A DNA stretch of 64,000 bases from Thermomonas aquatica (GCF_006337105.1 NZ_CP040871.1:930001-994000); one strand, 5' to 3'; numbered from the stretch's first letter, positions 26,684 to 36,563 are shown. Numbers and translations are program-made. Notes: generated by a model from the sequence alone, not told the origin.

Positions 26684-26903
26684 CAGGACCCGCGGAAGCC
26701 ATGGCAGCCGGCACAGCGCAAACGACAACGTACTGGAGGTACGAAAAACAGCGGAATCACGGCGAAAAGCGCGGGATTCCACTTGCGATCGGGAGACGGG
26801 GCCGGCTGGCATGGGAATCCGCGATGGCCAAAGCCTAGCAGAGTTCACCGCTGGTTACGCAACTGGCGCTACCCTGCCGATTGTTTCCATTGGAACCAGT
26901 GCC

Positions 26904-27299
26904 ATGCAGGCCAAGGGCGAATTCGAGGTCAAGCGCATCCCGCAGGAGGAACTGGACATCGGCGGCGGTGCCAGCGTCGGCCATTCGCGGTTCGACAAGC
27001 GCTTCCATGGGCCACTGGACGCCACCAGCGTGGTGCATATGCTGGCGGTGATGTCGAAGGTGCCCGGCTCCGGCGCGTACGTGGCGATGGAGCGCATCGA
27101 AGGCACGCTCGACGGCCGGCACGGCAGCTTCTACGCCCAGCACAACGGCATCATGGATCGTGGCAAGCCGTCGCTGAGCCTGACCGTGGTGCCCGACAGC
27201 GGTAGCGACGCGCTCACCGGCCTGCGCGGCAACATCGCCATCGACATTGTCGACGGCAAGCACTACTACACCTTCGACTACGAGCTCGACGCAGGCTGA
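26904..27299 (+). CDS. DUF3224 family protein (131 aa)
   Basis: A small one-domain beta-barrel protein, starting MQAKGEFEVKRIPQEEL and ending HYYTFDYELDAG. The central pattern (DKRFHGPLDATSVVHMLAV ... GAYVAMERIEGTLDGRHGSFYAQHNGIMDRG) is that of DUF3224, related to allene-oxide-cyclase-barrel-like proteins. Function is unknown, and no catalytic residues can be named. There is no signal peptide. It is divergent from serA and ends at a strong terminator shared with the convergent S46 peptidase. The start is the first ATG fitting the family; an in-frame ATG-less stretch lies before it. Confidence 0.85.
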   Translation: MQAKGEFEVKRIPQEELDIGGGASVGHSRFDKRFHGPLDATSVVHMLAVMSKVPGSGAYVAMERIEGTLDGRHGSFYAQHNGIMDRGKPSLSLTVVPDSGSDALTGLRGNIAIDIVDGKHYYTFDYELDAG

Positions 27300-27306
27300 A
27301 GCAGCA

Positions 27307-27339
27307 ACGAAAACGCCGGCACTCGGCCGGCGTTTTCGT
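27307..27339. terminator. Bidirectional rho-independent terminator (14-bp stem)
   Basis: ACGAAAACGCCGGC and its exact complement form a 14-base-pair stem with the loop ACTCG. A-rich and T-rich flanks make it work in both directions, between the DUF3224 gene and the convergent S46 peptidase. Confidence 0.9.
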
Positions 27340-27360
27340 GTCACGCAACGCGCGCTCGCA

Positions 27361-29535
27361 TCACTTCTTCGGCGCGACGCCCATTTCCTTCAGCAGCTGC
27401 GGCGCCGGCATCACCTCCTGCATGATCCAGCGCATGTAGCGCTGGTCCATCGAGATCATGCGGGTGACGGTCGGATCGAACACCCAGTTCGAGGCCACCG
27501 ATTCCCAGTTGCCGTCGAAGGCCAGACCGACCAGCTTGCCGTGCGCGTCCAGCACCGGCGAACCGGAGTTGCCGCCGGTGATGTCGAGGTCGGACAGGAA
27601 GTTGACCGGCACCGTCTTCAGCTTGGCATCGGCCAGGCCGGAATACTTCTTCGCCTTGATCGCATCCAGCTGCGCCTGCGGCGCGTCGAACGGCTCCTTG
27701 CCGGTCGCCTTGGCCGCCACCTGTTCCAGCGTGGTGAACGCGTCCTCCGGCTTGCTGTTGCCGGGCTTGGTGTAGCCCATCACGTTGCCGAAGGTGATGC
27801 GCAGCGAGGAGTTCGCATCCGGATACACCGCCTTGCCCTGCGCCTTGTTGTAGTCGGCCACCGCCTGCAGGTAGGTGGCGCGCGGGATCACCGCCTCGCC
27901 GGCGCGCAGCTTGCGGTCCTCCTCCAGCTTCAGCGAGGTCGGCAGCATCGCCACCGCGTACTGGATCGCCGGATCGGTGCTGGTTTCGAACGCCTTGCGG
28001 TCGGCCGACAGCCACTTCATGCGCTCGTCCACATTGCCCAGCTTGCTGGCGTTGATGCGGTCGAGCGCGGCATCCACCGCCTTGGCATCGTTGCCACCGA
28101 TCCACTTGTCGATGGCGGGCACGCGCTGGTCGGCCGGCAGGGCGATGTACTGCATCAGCCAGTAGCGCTGCAGCTGGCGATCCATCGCCGCCACGTAGCG
28201 ACGATCCATCTGCTTGAGGCCGCCCTCGAAACCGGGCAGGTCGCGCTGCTGGAAGCCGGATTCGCGCTGCGCGTCCGGCTTCTCGCGTTCGACCGCGAGG
28301 CGGTACAGGCTCAACGCGGTGCTGCCCAGCGCGCCGCCGACGTTGCCGATCACGCCATCGCGCTCGCGGGTCTTGCGCGCGGCATCGCCCAGCGCGACCA
28401 GCGTGTCGTGCGCGGCCAGCGCCTGCTTGCCGGCATCGCCCCGCGACTTCAGCCAGTCCAGCACCGCCTGCTCGCGCTCGCGCTTGATGCCGGCCGCGCC
28501 CATGCGCTTGAAGCCTTCCATCTGGCCGTCGTAGTTCTTCAGGGTGTTTTCCCAGCCGCGCACGGTGTTGGCGTACTTGACCGCGATGTCCTTGTTGGCC
28601 TCGCCTGCGGCCAGCACCATCGCCACCAGTTCCTTGTAGCGCTTGCTGACGGTCGGATAGGTCCACGCGGCGGTGGCGTCGAAATCGTTGGCCAGCGCGT
28701 AGCGGCTGGTGCTGCCCGGGTAACCGGCGACCATCACGAAATCGCCCTCGCGCAGCGGCTGGTCGGCGATCTTCAGCCAGTGCCTGGGCTGGAACGGCAC
28801 GTTGTCCTTGCTGTACGCGGCCGGCCTGCCGTCCTTGCCGACGTAGGCGCGGTAGAACGAGAAGTCGCCGGTGTGGCGCGGCCACATCCAGTTGTCGACT
28901 TCGCCGCCGTAATTGCCCACGCCGCGCGGCGGCGCGTAGGCCAGGCGCACGTCCTTGATCTCGATGTTCTTGAACAGGCGGTAGGTGTTGCCGCCCATGA
29001 AGCTGTACAGGCGGCAGCGCGAACCCGCATCGGCTTCGCACTCGGACACCAATTTCTTCTCCAGGTCGTCGACCGCCTTGGTGCGCGCAAGCGCGCCCGG
29101 CGCGGCGGCGATCGCGGCCTTCACCTGGGCGGTGACGTCGGTGATCTCGTCCAGTACGTAGATGCGCGCGTTCGGGCCGGCGGACAGTTCATCGGCCATG
29201 GTCGGCGCGTTGAAACCGAGGTCGATGAGGTTGCGCTCCGCGGTGGAGTTCAGCTGGATCGCGCCGTACGCGCAATGGTGGTTGGTCACCACCAGGCCCT
29301 GCGGCGAGACGAAGCTGGCGGTGCAGCCGCCCAGCGAGACCACCGCGCCCATCGGGTCGCCGGTGAGGTCGGCCAGTTGCTTCGGATCGAGCTTGAGGCC
29401 GGCGGTCTTCAGCGGGCCGGCGATTTCCGGCAACTGCTGCGGCACCCACATGCCCTCGCCCGCATTCGCGGAGAGCGCGATTCCCATCGTTGCCAGGGCA
29501 ATGCCCGTGGCCAGGCTTGTCTTATTGCGCATCAT
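27361..29535 (-). CDS. S46 family dipeptidyl-peptidase, DPP7/DAP BII type (724 aa)
   Basis: A periplasmic serine exopeptidase releasing dipeptides from peptide N-termini. A signal peptide (ending ALSANA) precedes a chymotrypsin-fold double barrel with the catalytic His in TNHHC (86-87), and the nucleophile Ser657 in ITGGNSGSPV. The residue 18 positions after the Ser is Gly675 (FDGNWE), as in DPP7-type enzymes preferring hydrophobic P1 residues; DPP11 enzymes have Arg there. Length and numbering fit Pseudoxanthomonas DAP BII. Two adjacent ATG codons follow AAGGA; the first was taken. It is the downstream member of a tandem pair with the gene at 29581. Confidence 0.93.
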   Translation of the reverse strand: MMRNKTSLATGIALATMGIALSANAGEGMWVPQQLPEIAGPLKTAGLKLDPKQLADLTGDPMGAVVSLGGCTASFVSPQGLVVTNHHCAYGAIQLNSTAERNLIDLGFNAPTMADELSAGPNARIYVLDEITDVTAQVKAAIAAAPGALARTKAVDDLEKKLVSECEADAGSRCRLYSFMGGNTYRLFKNIEIKDVRLAYAPPRGVGNYGGEVDNWMWPRHTGDFSFYRAYVGKDGRPAAYSKDNVPFQPRHWLKIADQPLREGDFVMVAGYPGSTSRYALANDFDATAAWTYPTVSKRYKELVAMVLAAGEANKDIAVKYANTVRGWENTLKNYDGQMEGFKRMGAAGIKREREQAVLDWLKSRGDAGKQALAAHDTLVALGDAARKTRERDGVIGNVGGALGSTALSLYRLAVEREKPDAQRESGFQQRDLPGFEGGLKQMDRRYVAAMDRQLQRYWLMQYIALPADQRVPAIDKWIGGNDAKAVDAALDRINASKLGNVDERMKWLSADRKAFETSTDPAIQYAVAMLPTSLKLEEDRKLRAGEAVIPRATYLQAVADYNKAQGKAVYPDANSSLRITFGNVMGYTKPGNSKPEDAFTTLEQVAAKATGKEPFDAPQAQLDAIKAKKYSGLADAKLKTVPVNFLSDLDITGGNSGSPVLDAHGKLVGLAFDGNWESVASNWVFDPTVTRMISMDQRYMRWIMQEVMPAPQLLKEMGVAPKK

Positions 29536-29580
29536 CGTGTCCTTCGTTCGTGTTCGAGTCTTGCGTTCATCCGTGACGGA

Positions 29581-31731
29581 TCATTCCGCAGACAGGTTCA
29601 TTTCCTTGAGCAGCTGCGGCGCCGGGTACACCTTGGCCAGCAGCCAGCGCAGGTAGCGCATGTCGACGTGGATCGCGCGCTTGTAGCGCGGATCGAACAT
29701 CCAGCTGGCGCTGACCGCTTCCCAGTTGCTGTCGAAGTTCAGGCCGATCAGCTTGCCGTTCGCATCCAGCACCGGCGAGCCGGAATTGCCGCCGGTGGTG
29801 TCGAGGTTGGTCATGAAGTCGACGGTCTGCGTCTTCAGGGTCGGGTCGATGGTGCTGCCGAAGTCGCCCTTGGCGATCGCCTCAAGCAGCGGCTTCGGCG
29901 CATCGAACGGCTCCACCCCGGTGTTCTTCTCGACGATGCCGGCCACCGTGGTCAGCGGACGATAGTCCATGCCGTCGCGCGGGCTGAGCGGGCTGATCTT
30001 GCCATAGCTCACGCGCAAGGTGGAGTTGGCATCCGGATACACCGCCTTGCCCTGCGAATTGCGGTAACCGATCAGCGCCTGCATGTAGGCCGGGCGCAGG
30101 CGCAGCAGTTCGCCGCTGCGCTGTTTCGCTTCGTCTTCCATGCGCAGCAAGGCAGGCTGCAGGACGGCGGCGGCTTTCATCATCGGATCGGCGGAAGCGG
30201 CCACGGCCTTCGGATCGGCCTTCATCAGCGCCAACCGGTTCGCTTCGTCGCCCAGTTTCGTTTCGATGTACAGCGTGTTGAGCATCGCGGCGGCCATCGC
30301 CTTGTCCTTGCCGAACACCGCATCGAATTCCGGCACGCGCTGCGCCGCAGGCAAGGCGAAATAGCGATCCAGCGCGAACAGCAGCGTGGCCTTTTCCACT
30401 TCCGGGTCGTAACGGCGCTGCAGCTGCTTGAGGCCGCCCTCGATGGTGGCTTCATCGCGCTGCTGGTAGCCGGATTCGCGCTGCGCGTCCGGCTTGCCGC
30501 GTTCCAGCGCGAGGCGTTGCAGCACGATCGCCTGGCCGAGCAGGCCCGGGCGCAGGAACGGCAGGATGAAGTCGCGCTCGCGGCTGGCCTGCGCGGCATC
30601 CAGCTGCGCCTGCATCGCGCGGATGTCGGCCTGCAGGGCGGCGGCATTCGGCTGTTTCGCCAGCCACGCCAGCATCGCCGCTTCGTCCTCGCGACGCACG
30701 CGCACCGCATCGCTGCGGCGCAGGCCGTCGAGCTCGCCCTGTGCGCGCTTCAGCGTGTTCTTCTGCCCGGCGACGGTCGAGGCGTACAACACCTCCTTGG
30801 CCTTGTCGCCCTTGGTCGCGGCCTGGATGGTGTCGATCAACCCACCGACGACCTCGACGCGGGTCGGCAGCAACCAGTCGATCTGGTTGGCGAATTCCGA
30901 TGCGGTGCGATGGCGGAAGGTGGTGCCCGGGTAACCGGCCACCATCGCGAAGTCGCCGGCCTTCACCGGCGCGGTCGACACGGTCAGGTGCGCGGGCGGC
31001 GCGTACGGCACATTGTCCTTGCTGTACGCCGCCGGCTTGCCGTCCTTGCCGACGTAGGCGCGATAGAAACTGAAATCGCCGGTATGGCGCGGCCACATGA
31101 AGTTGTCGATCTCGTCGCCGTAGTTGCCGATCGAACGCGGCGGCGCGTACACCAGGCGGACGTCGCGCACCTCGAACTGCTTGATCAGGTAGAACTCGCG
31201 GCCGTAGTACATGTCGGCGACGCTGCAGCGATGGCCGGCGTCCTGTTCGCAGGCGGCCACCGCGACCTTCTTCGCGGCATCGACGGCATCGAAATACGCG
31301 CGTCCGGTCTTACCCTTGGCATCGGCGAGGATGCGATCGGTCACGCTGTCGAAGCCGACCGTCACCCAGATCCGGGCAGCCGGCCCGGCGGAGGGCTCAT
31401 CGGCCATGGTCGCGGCGTTGAAGCCGTCCTCGATCAGGTTGCGTTCCGCGGTGGAGTTCAGCTGGATCGCGCCCAGCGCGCAGTGGTGGTTGGTCACCAC
31501 CAGCCCCTGCGGCGAGACGAAACTCGCGGTGCAGCCGCCCAGCGAGACCACCGCGCTCATCGGGTATCTGGTGAGGTCGGCCAGGTCGGCGGGATTGCCC
31601 TTGAACCCCGCCGCCTTCAGCTGCTTCGACAGCTGCGGCAACTGGGACGGCATCCACATGCCTTCGTCGGCATGGGCGGCTCCGCAGGCAAGGCTGAGCA
31701 GGATGGCGGCGGGCAACATACGGTGGCGCAT
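29581..31731 (-). CDS. S46 family dipeptidyl-peptidase paralogue with Ser at the specificity site (716 aa)
   Basis: A second secreted S46 peptidase (signal peptide through AAHA) parallel to its neighbour throughout: TNHHC at 81-84, GYPGTTFRH, and nucleophile Ser650 in TTGGNSGSPV. The residue 18 after the nucleophile is Ser668 (FDSNWE), neither the Gly of DPP7 nor the Arg of DPP11, so P1 preference is probably different. Only 45 bases separate it from the downstream paralogue, so the pair probably arose by tandem duplication and is co-transcribed. Together they would help an amino-acid-using, protein-degrading lifestyle, alongside the M19 dipeptidase. The start gives the only good signal peptide. 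Confidence 0.93.
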   Translation of the reverse strand: MRHRMLPAAILLSLACGAAHADEGMWMPSQLPQLSKQLKAAGFKGNPADLADLTRYPMSAVVSLGGCTASFVSPQGLVVTNHHCALGAIQLNSTAERNLIEDGFNAATMADEPSAGPAARIWVTVGFDSVTDRILADAKGKTGRAYFDAVDAAKKVAVAACEQDAGHRCSVADMYYGREFYLIKQFEVRDVRLVYAPPRSIGNYGDEIDNFMWPRHTGDFSFYRAYVGKDGKPAAYSKDNVPYAPPAHLTVSTAPVKAGDFAMVAGYPGTTFRHRTASEFANQIDWLLPTRVEVVGGLIDTIQAATKGDKAKEVLYASTVAGQKNTLKRAQGELDGLRRSDAVRVRREDEAAMLAWLAKQPNAAALQADIRAMQAQLDAAQASRERDFILPFLRPGLLGQAIVLQRLALERGKPDAQRESGYQQRDEATIEGGLKQLQRRYDPEVEKATLLFALDRYFALPAAQRVPEFDAVFGKDKAMAAAMLNTLYIETKLGDEANRLALMKADPKAVAASADPMMKAAAVLQPALLRMEDEAKQRSGELLRLRPAYMQALIGYRNSQGKAVYPDANSTLRVSYGKISPLSPRDGMDYRPLTTVAGIVEKNTGVEPFDAPKPLLEAIAKGDFGSTIDPTLKTQTVDFMTNLDTTGGNSGSPVLDANGKLIGLNFDSNWEAVSASWMFDPRYKRAIHVDMRYLRWLLAKVYPAPQLLKEMNLSAE

Positions 31732-31874
31732 TCAACAACCCCAAGCTCTTGGCAACTTTCGATTACACCATCCCCCCGCATTTTCGGCCTGTGCCCGGAG
31801 TCATGCCGGTCATCTCCAGTTCGGCAAGCGGTAAAATGCCAGATTGATCACCAGCGTTACCGAGAGGCGAGACG

Positions 31875-32912
31875 ATGTCGCAGAACACCATGCGGGCGCT
31901 GGTCAAGCGCGAAGCGGCCAAGGGCATCTGGATGGAACAGGTGCCGGTGCCGACGCCCGGCCCCAACGAGGTGCTGATCAAGCTCGAGAAGACCGCGATC
32001 TGCGGCACCGACCTGCACATCTACCTGTGGGACGAGTGGAGCCAGCGCACGATCAAGCCGGGCCTGGTCATCGGCCACGAATTCGTCGGCCGCATCGTCG
32101 AGATCGGTCCCGGCGTCAGCGGCTACACGCTTGGCCAGCGCGTTTCCGCCGAAGGCCACATCGTCTGCGGCCATTGCCGCAACTGCCGCGCCGGCAAGCA
32201 GCACCTGTGCCCGAACACGGTCGGCATCGGCGTCAACCGCAACGGCGCGTTCGCCGAATACATCGTGATGCCGGCATCCAACCTGTGGCCGATCCCCGAC
32301 CAGATCCCGAGCGAACTCGCCGCGTTCTTCGATCCCTACGGCAACGCCGCGCACTGCGCGCTGGAATTCGACGTGGTCGGCGAGGACGTGCTGATCACCG
32401 GCGCCGGCCCGATCGGCATCATCGCCGCCGGCATCTGCAAGCACATCGGCGCGCGCAACGTGGTCGTCACCGACGTCAACGACTATCGATTGAAGCTGGC
32501 CGCCGACATGGGCGCGACCCGCGTAGTCAACGTCGCCAACACCAAGCTCAAGGACGTGATGGCCGACCTGCACATGGAAGGCTTCGACGTGGGCCTGGAG
32601 ATGAGCGGCAACCCGCGCGCCTTCGGCGACATGCTCGACTGCATGTACAACGGCGGCAAGATCGCGATGCTCGGCATCATGCCGAACGGCGCCGGCATCG
32701 ACTGGGACAAGGTGATCTTCAAGGGCCTGACCTTGCACGGCATCTACGGCCGGCGCATGTACGAGACCTGGTACAAGATGACCCAACTGGTGCTGGGCGG
32801 CTTCCCGCTGGGCAAGGTGCTGACGCATCAATTGCCGATCGACGACTTCCAGAAGGGCTTCGAGCTGATGGAAGGCGGCAAGTCCGGCAAGGTCGTGCTG
32901 AGCTGGAACTGA
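31875..32912 (+). CDS. tdh: L-threonine 3-dehydrogenase Tdh (345 aa)
   Basis: Zinc-dependent medium-chain dehydrogenase oxidising L-threonine to 2-amino-3-ketobutyrate with NAD. Catalytic zinc Cys43 is in [15 protein letters not shown], with GHEFVGRI supplying His and Glu; the structural zinc cysteines are in [15 protein letters not shown], and the nucleotide-binding loop is [14 protein letters not shown]. Length is that of E. coli Tdh. GAGG upstream of the ATG is a reasonable ribosome binding site, and TAAAAT at about 31830 is a possible -10. kbl follows after eight bases, giving the complete threonine-to-glycine pathway. Confidence 0.97.
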   Translation: MSQNTMRALVKREAAKGIWMEQVPVPTPGPNEVLIKLEKTAICGTDLHIYLWDEWSQRTIKPGLVIGHEFVGRIVEIGPGVSGYTLGQRVSAEGHIVCGHCRNCRAGKQHLCPNTVGIGVNRNGAFAEYIVMPASNLWPIPDQIPSELAAFFDPYGNAAHCALEFDVVGEDVLITGAGPIGIIAAGICKHIGARNVVVTDVNDYRLKLAADMGATRVVNVANTKLKDVMADLHMEGFDVGLEMSGNPRAFGDMLDCMYNGGKIAMLGIMPNGAGIDWDKVIFKGLTLHGIYGRRMYETWYKMTQLVLGGFPLGKVLTHQLPIDDFQKGFELMEGGKSGKVVLSWN

Positions 32913-32920
32913 GGACGACC

Positions 32921-34114
32921 ATGAGCCTGACCGAACGCTACGCCGCCACCCTCGACGAAATCCGCGCCGCCGGCCTGTTCAAGTCCGAGCGCATCATCAC
33001 CAGCCCGCAGTCGGCCGAGATCCAGCTGGCCGATGGCCGCACGGTGCTGAATTTCTGCGCCAACAACTACCTGGGCCTGGCCGACCATCCGGACGTGATC
33101 GCGGCGGCGAAGCAAGCACTGGATACGCACGGCTTCGGCATGGCCTCGGTGCGCTTCATCTGCGGCACCCAGGACCTGCACAAGCAGCTGGAAAAGACCA
33201 TCGCCGAGTTCTTCGGCACCGAGGACACCATCCTCTACGCCGCCTGCTTCGACGCCAACGGCGGGCTGTTCGAGCCGCTGCTGGACGAACACGACGCGAT
33301 CATCTCCGACGCACTGAACCACGCCTCGATCATCGACGGCGTGCGCCTGTGCAAGGCCAAGCGCTACCGCTACGCCAACTGCGACATGGCCGACCTCGAG
33401 AAACAGCTGCAGCAGGCCAGGGACGATGGCGCGCGCACCATCATGGTCACCACCGACGGCGTGTTCTCGATGGACGGTTTCATCGCGCCGTTGGACGAGA
33501 TCACCGCGCTGGCGAAGAAATACGGCGCGCTGGTGCACATCGACGAATGCCATGCCACCGGGTTCCTCGGCGCCACCGGCCGCGGCAGCGCCGAAGTGAA
33601 GGGCGTGCTCGACAAGATCGACATCTTCACCGGCACCTTGGGCAAGGCGATGGGCGGCGCGCTCGGCGGCTTCACCACCGCCAAGCGCGAAGTCATCGAA
33701 CTGCTGCGCCAGCGTTCGCGCCCCTACCTGTTCTCCAATTCGCTGCCGCCGCACGTGGTGGCCGCCGGCATCAAGGCCTTCGAGATGCTTTCAAGCGCCG
33801 GCGAATTGCGCGAGCGCCTGCGCGAGAACACCGCCTACTTCCGCGAACGCATGACCGCCGCCGGCTTCGACATCAAGCCCGGCGTGCATCCGATCAGCCC
33901 GGTGATGCTGTACGACGCGCCGCTGGCGCAGCGCTTCGCCGAGCGCTTGCTGGAGGAAGGCATCTACGCGATCGGCTTCTTCTTCCCGGTGGTGGCGAAG
34001 GGCCAGGCGCGCATTCGTACGCAGATGAGTGCGGCGCATACGCGCGAGCACCTCGATCGCGCGATCGACGCGTTCATCCGCATCGGCAAGGAACTGGGCG
34101 TGCTGAAGGCCTGA
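32921..34114 (+). CDS. kbl: Glycine C-acetyltransferase (2-amino-3-ketobutyrate CoA ligase) Kbl (397 aa)
   Basis: PLP enzyme of the alpha-oxoamine synthase family that cleaves 2-amino-3-ketobutyrate with CoA to glycine and acetyl-CoA. The PLP Lys is Lys242 in [15 protein letters not shown]; other signatures are [14 protein letters not shown] near the start, [11 protein letters not shown] and [12 protein letters not shown]. It forms an operon with tdh, whose unstable product it uses directly. GAGGACG upstream serves as ribosome binding site. It is convergent with the pseudouridine synthase gene, with only three bases between the two stops. Confidence 0.97.
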   Translation: MSLTERYAATLDEIRAAGLFKSERIITSPQSAEIQLADGRTVLNFCANNYLGLADHPDVIAAAKQALDTHGFGMASVRFICGTQDLHKQLEKTIAEFFGTEDTILYAACFDANGGLFEPLLDEHDAIISDALNHASIIDGVRLCKAKRYRYANCDMADLEKQLQQARDDGARTIMVTTDGVFSMDGFIAPLDEITALAKKYGALVHIDECHATGFLGATGRGSAEVKGVLDKIDIFTGTLGKAMGGALGGFTTAKREVIELLRQRSRPYLFSNSLPPHVVAAGIKAFEMLSSAGELRERLRENTAYFRERMTAAGFDIKPGVHPISPVMLYDAPLAQRFAERLLEEGIYAIGFFFPVVAKGQARIRTQMSAAHTREHLDRAIDAFIRIGKELGVLKA

Positions 34115-34117
34115 GGT

Positions 34118-34840
34118 TCAGTCGCCGCCCAGCGCGGCCACTTCTTCGACGGTCAAATCGCGCCACTGCCCTTTCGGCAAGTCGCCGAGTTGCAGCGTGC
34201 CGATCGCGACGCGCAACAGCCGCAATACGCCGATGTCGAGCGCCGCCAGCAGGCGCCGGATCTGCCGGTTGCGGCCTTCGTCGAGGCTGATTTCCAGCCA
34301 GGCGTTCTTTTCGCCGGCGCGCAGCAACGATACGGATTTCGCCCGCAGCAGCGCGCCCTCGCAATCGACGCCTGCGCGCATCGCGGCCATGCACGCATCG
34401 TCCGGGATGCGATCGACCTGCACGTGGTAGACCTTGTCCGGCCCGGTCGCGGGATCGGCGATGCGCGCCGCCCATTGCGGATCGTTGCTGAACAGCAGCA
34501 AGCCTTCGCTGGCCTTGTCCAGCCGCCCGACCGGCGCGATATGCCCGAGCTCCGCGCCATCGAAACAGCGATACACCGTGTCGCGCCCGCGTTCGTCGCG
34601 CAGCGTCGTCACCAGCCCGCGCGGCTTGTTGAGCATCAGATGGCGCACCGCCACGGCGGAGGCCTCGACGTTGTCGATTTCGATCAATGCATGCTGCAGG
34701 TCGGCCGGATGCTCCGGATTGCGGACTACGCGCCCGTCGAGCCGCACGCGTCCTTCGCGCACCAACCGTTCGCCTTCGCTTCGCGAGCACAAGCCACGCT
34801 TGGAAAGCACGCGCGCCAAGCCATAACGCGGACGCGTCAT
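34118..34840 (-). CDS. rRNA pseudouridine synthase, RsuA/RluB/E/F family (240 aa)
   Basis: An S4 RNA-binding domain (RVLSKRGLCSRSEGERLVREGRVRLDGRVV, in two pieces) is followed by the RsuA-type catalytic domain with the motif GRLDKASEGLLLFSNDP containing the catalytic Asp, and later ISLDEGRNRQIRRLLAAL. It isomerises one uridine in ribosomal RNA to pseudouridine. The short S4-plus-core layout and motif wording would suit RluB, RluE or RluF; the exact target cannot be read from sequence. The ATG at 34840 starts just before the S4 helix. The neighbouring secreted protein gene ends 13 bases upstream on the same strand. Confidence 0.88.
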   Translation of the reverse strand: MTRPRYGLARVLSKRGLCSRSEGERLVREGRVRLDGRVVRNPEHPADLQHALIEIDNVEASAVAVRHLMLNKPRGLVTTLRDERGRDTVYRCFDGAELGHIAPVGRLDKASEGLLLFSNDPQWAARIADPATGPDKVYHVQVDRIPDDACMAAMRAGVDCEGALLRAKSVSLLRAGEKNAWLEISLDEGRNRQIRRLLAALDIGVLRLLRVAIGTLQLGDLPKGQWRDLTVEEVAALGGD

Positions 34841-34853
34841 GCGCTGCGAGGCA

Positions 34854-35360
34854 TCACTTCTTCTTGGCAGGCGGCGCCGCGGGTTGCGGTTCGCTTGCGG
34901 CAGGCGCCGTGGCGTCCTTGCGGCCAACGACCCGCACGCCACGCGATTTCATCCAGGCATCGAACTCGTCGGCGGTCATGCGCTTGCCGTTCTGGGTCAT
35001 GTTGAACCGCCACGGCGTGTTGTCGTACTCGGTCTTCGGCTTGTAGGCCGCGGGGTTGCCGGGATCGACCACGCTGCCGGCGGGTTTGGCATTCGCCATC
35101 GCCCGGCAACCATCCTGCCGGATCCGCAGCAGCACGTTGTCGACCGACAACGCTTCATCGAAGGCCTGCGACAGCACGCCGCTCGCGCCCCCCAGTTGCG
35201 TAGTCGCGGGGGACAGCTCGATCGCCACCGGCGAGAGCACCGCGGGACGCACCGGCGTCGCCACCATCAGGTCGCTGTTGCAGATAGCGCCCGCCTGCGC
35301 GAACGACACCATCGGCACACTCGACAACAGCAACGCACCCAGCACACGACGAGTCGACAT
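34854..35360 (-). CDS. Secreted protein of unknown function (168 aa)
   Basis: A signal peptide (MSTRRVLGALLLSSVPMVSFAQA) is followed by a region with two cysteines (GAICNSD and RQDGCRAM) likely joined by a disulfide, then NTPWRFNMTQNGKRMTADEFDAWMKSRGVRV and a tail of Ala/Pro/Lys. I do not recognise the family; the middle segment looks like a small structured domain and the tail is disordered. GGGGAT seven bases upstream decides this ATG over one four codons earlier. It may be co-transcribed with the pseudouridine synthase, whose gene starts 13 bases downstream. Confidence 0.75.
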   Translation of the reverse strand: MSTRRVLGALLLSSVPMVSFAQAGAICNSDLMVATPVRPAVLSPVAIELSPATTQLGGASGVLSQAFDEALSVDNVLLRIRQDGCRAMANAKPAGSVVDPGNPAAYKPKTEYDNTPWRFNMTQNGKRMTADEFDAWMKSRGVRVVGRKDATAPAASEPQPAAPPAKKK

Positions 35361-35432
35361 GTAGATCCCCATGAGTTGCCCGAAGTGTAGGCCGTCGCAT
35401 GCGCACGCCGCAATTCTCGCCAGCCGAAAAGA

Positions 35433-35459
35433 CGAAGCCCGGCACATGGCCGGGCTTCG
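35433..35459 (-). terminator. Terminator of the OmpA-family gene
   Basis: An 11-base-pair stem (CGAAGCCCGGC and complement) with a five-base loop lies 25 bases past the ompA-like stop at 35484. On the minus strand it is followed by CTTTTC. It separates the highly expressed outer-membrane gene from the downstream secreted-protein gene. Confidence 0.85.
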
Positions 35460-35483
35460 CATCTTGCAGGACCGACAACCGTA

Positions 35484-36563
35484 TTACTGGCTGTTCAGCT
35501 CGGTGCGGCGGTTGGTCTCGCTCTTGCAGCCCGGCAGGGTCTGGCCCTTGTCCTCGAGCGGACGGCTCTCGCCGTAACCGGTCGGACCGGCCAGGCGGCC
35601 ACCGTCGACGCCATTGCTGGTCAGGTAGTCGTAGACCACCTGCGAACGACGCTGCGACAGACCCTGGTTGTACTCGTCGCTGCCGCACTGGTCGGTGTGG
35701 CCAGCCACTTCGACGCGCAGTTCCGGATAGCGCTTCAGGATTTCGACGGCCTCGTTCAGGATCGCGATCGCGTCCGGACGCAGGGTCGACTTGTCGAAGT
35801 CGAAGTTGACGCCCTTCAGGTCGATCGAGACCGGCACCGGGCAGCCGTCCGGACCGATGGTCTGGCCAGCCTGCGAACCCGGGCACTTGTCGTTGCAGTT
35901 GTTGACGCCGTCGCCGTCGTCATCCATGTCGGCGCAGTTCGGCGCGACCGGCGCCGGGGCAACCGGGGCAACCGGCTCCGGGCCGAGGGCCACGGTCAGG
36001 CCGACCGAAGCCAGCAGGTCGGTGAAGCTGTTTTCCTGCGCATACGGACCAGCCTGCTGGTCGTCGAAATCGATGCGGGTGCCGACTTCGGTGCGCAGAT
36101 CCACGCGACCGAAATCGAACTGCAGGCCAGCGCCCAGGTTCAACGCCAAGTTGGAGTCTTCATGCTGGAACGGGTTATTCGGGTTCAGCGCAACGGTGTA
36201 CTCTTCCTCGTGACGCTGCCAGCCGATGCCGCCGCGCACGTAGGGCCACCACTTGGAATCAGCGTTGCGGAAGTGGTAACGACCGTCCACGGAGACGCCG
36301 TACTGGCTCCACCACAGGTTCGGGTTACGCGTTGCATCGGGATTCTGGTAGTTGACTTCCGCTTCGAGCGAGATATTCGGAGTCAGGAACTTGCCGAAAC
36401 CGAGGGTGCCGAACAGCGAGTCTTCGGTGTGGCGATCCTTGTCCTGGAAGTTCACGCCGGTCGAACCGGAGACATACCAGCGATCATCAAACTCCTGGGC
36501 GGACGCAGCCTGCGCCAGACCCAGACCACCCAGAAGGGCGGCGCAGAGGAGTTTCTTATTCAT
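35484..36563 (-). CDS. OmpA family outer-membrane protein (359 aa)
   Basis: Signal peptide through QAASAQ, an eight-stranded-type OmpA barrel of about 190 residues, a Pro/Ala/Val hinge (APVAPAPVAP), a calcium-binding thrombospondin type-3-like motif (CADMDDDGDGVNNCNDKCPG) and a C-terminal OmpA/Pal-like peptidoglycan-binding domain (NFDFDKSTLRPDA ... AGHTDQCGSDEYNQGLSQRR). It anchors the outer membrane to peptidoglycan and is usually very abundant. Three disulfide-type cysteine groups occur in the periplasmic part. The ATG giving MNKKLL has AAGGAGC upstream on the minus strand. Longer in-frame reading upstream has no signal-peptide logic and was left out. Confidence 0.92.
   Translation of the reverse strand: MNKKLLCAALLGGLGLAQAASAQEFDDRWYVSGSTGVNFQDKDRHTEDSLFGTLGFGKFLTPNISLEAEVNYQNPDATRNPNLWWSQYGVSVDGRYHFRNADSKWWPYVRGGIGWQRHEEEYTVALNPNNPFQHEDSNLALNLGAGLQFDFGRVDLRTEVGTRIDFDDQQAGPYAQENSFTDLLASVGLTVALGPEPVAPVAPAPVAPNCADMDDDGDGVNNCNDKCPGSQAGQTIGPDGCPVPVSIDLKGVNFDFDKSTLRPDAIAILNEAVEILKRYPELRVEVAGHTDQCGSDEYNQGLSQRRSQVVYDYLTSNGVDGGRLAGPTGYGESRPLEDKGQTLPGCKSETNRRTELNSQ

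Noticed and set aside
27247..31977. A 1576-codon open frame on the plus strand antisense to the two S46 peptidases
   Set aside because: It is a GC-rich shadow frame, rich in His/Arg/Gly/Ala with no domain, and covers two clear secreted peptidase genes on the other strand.
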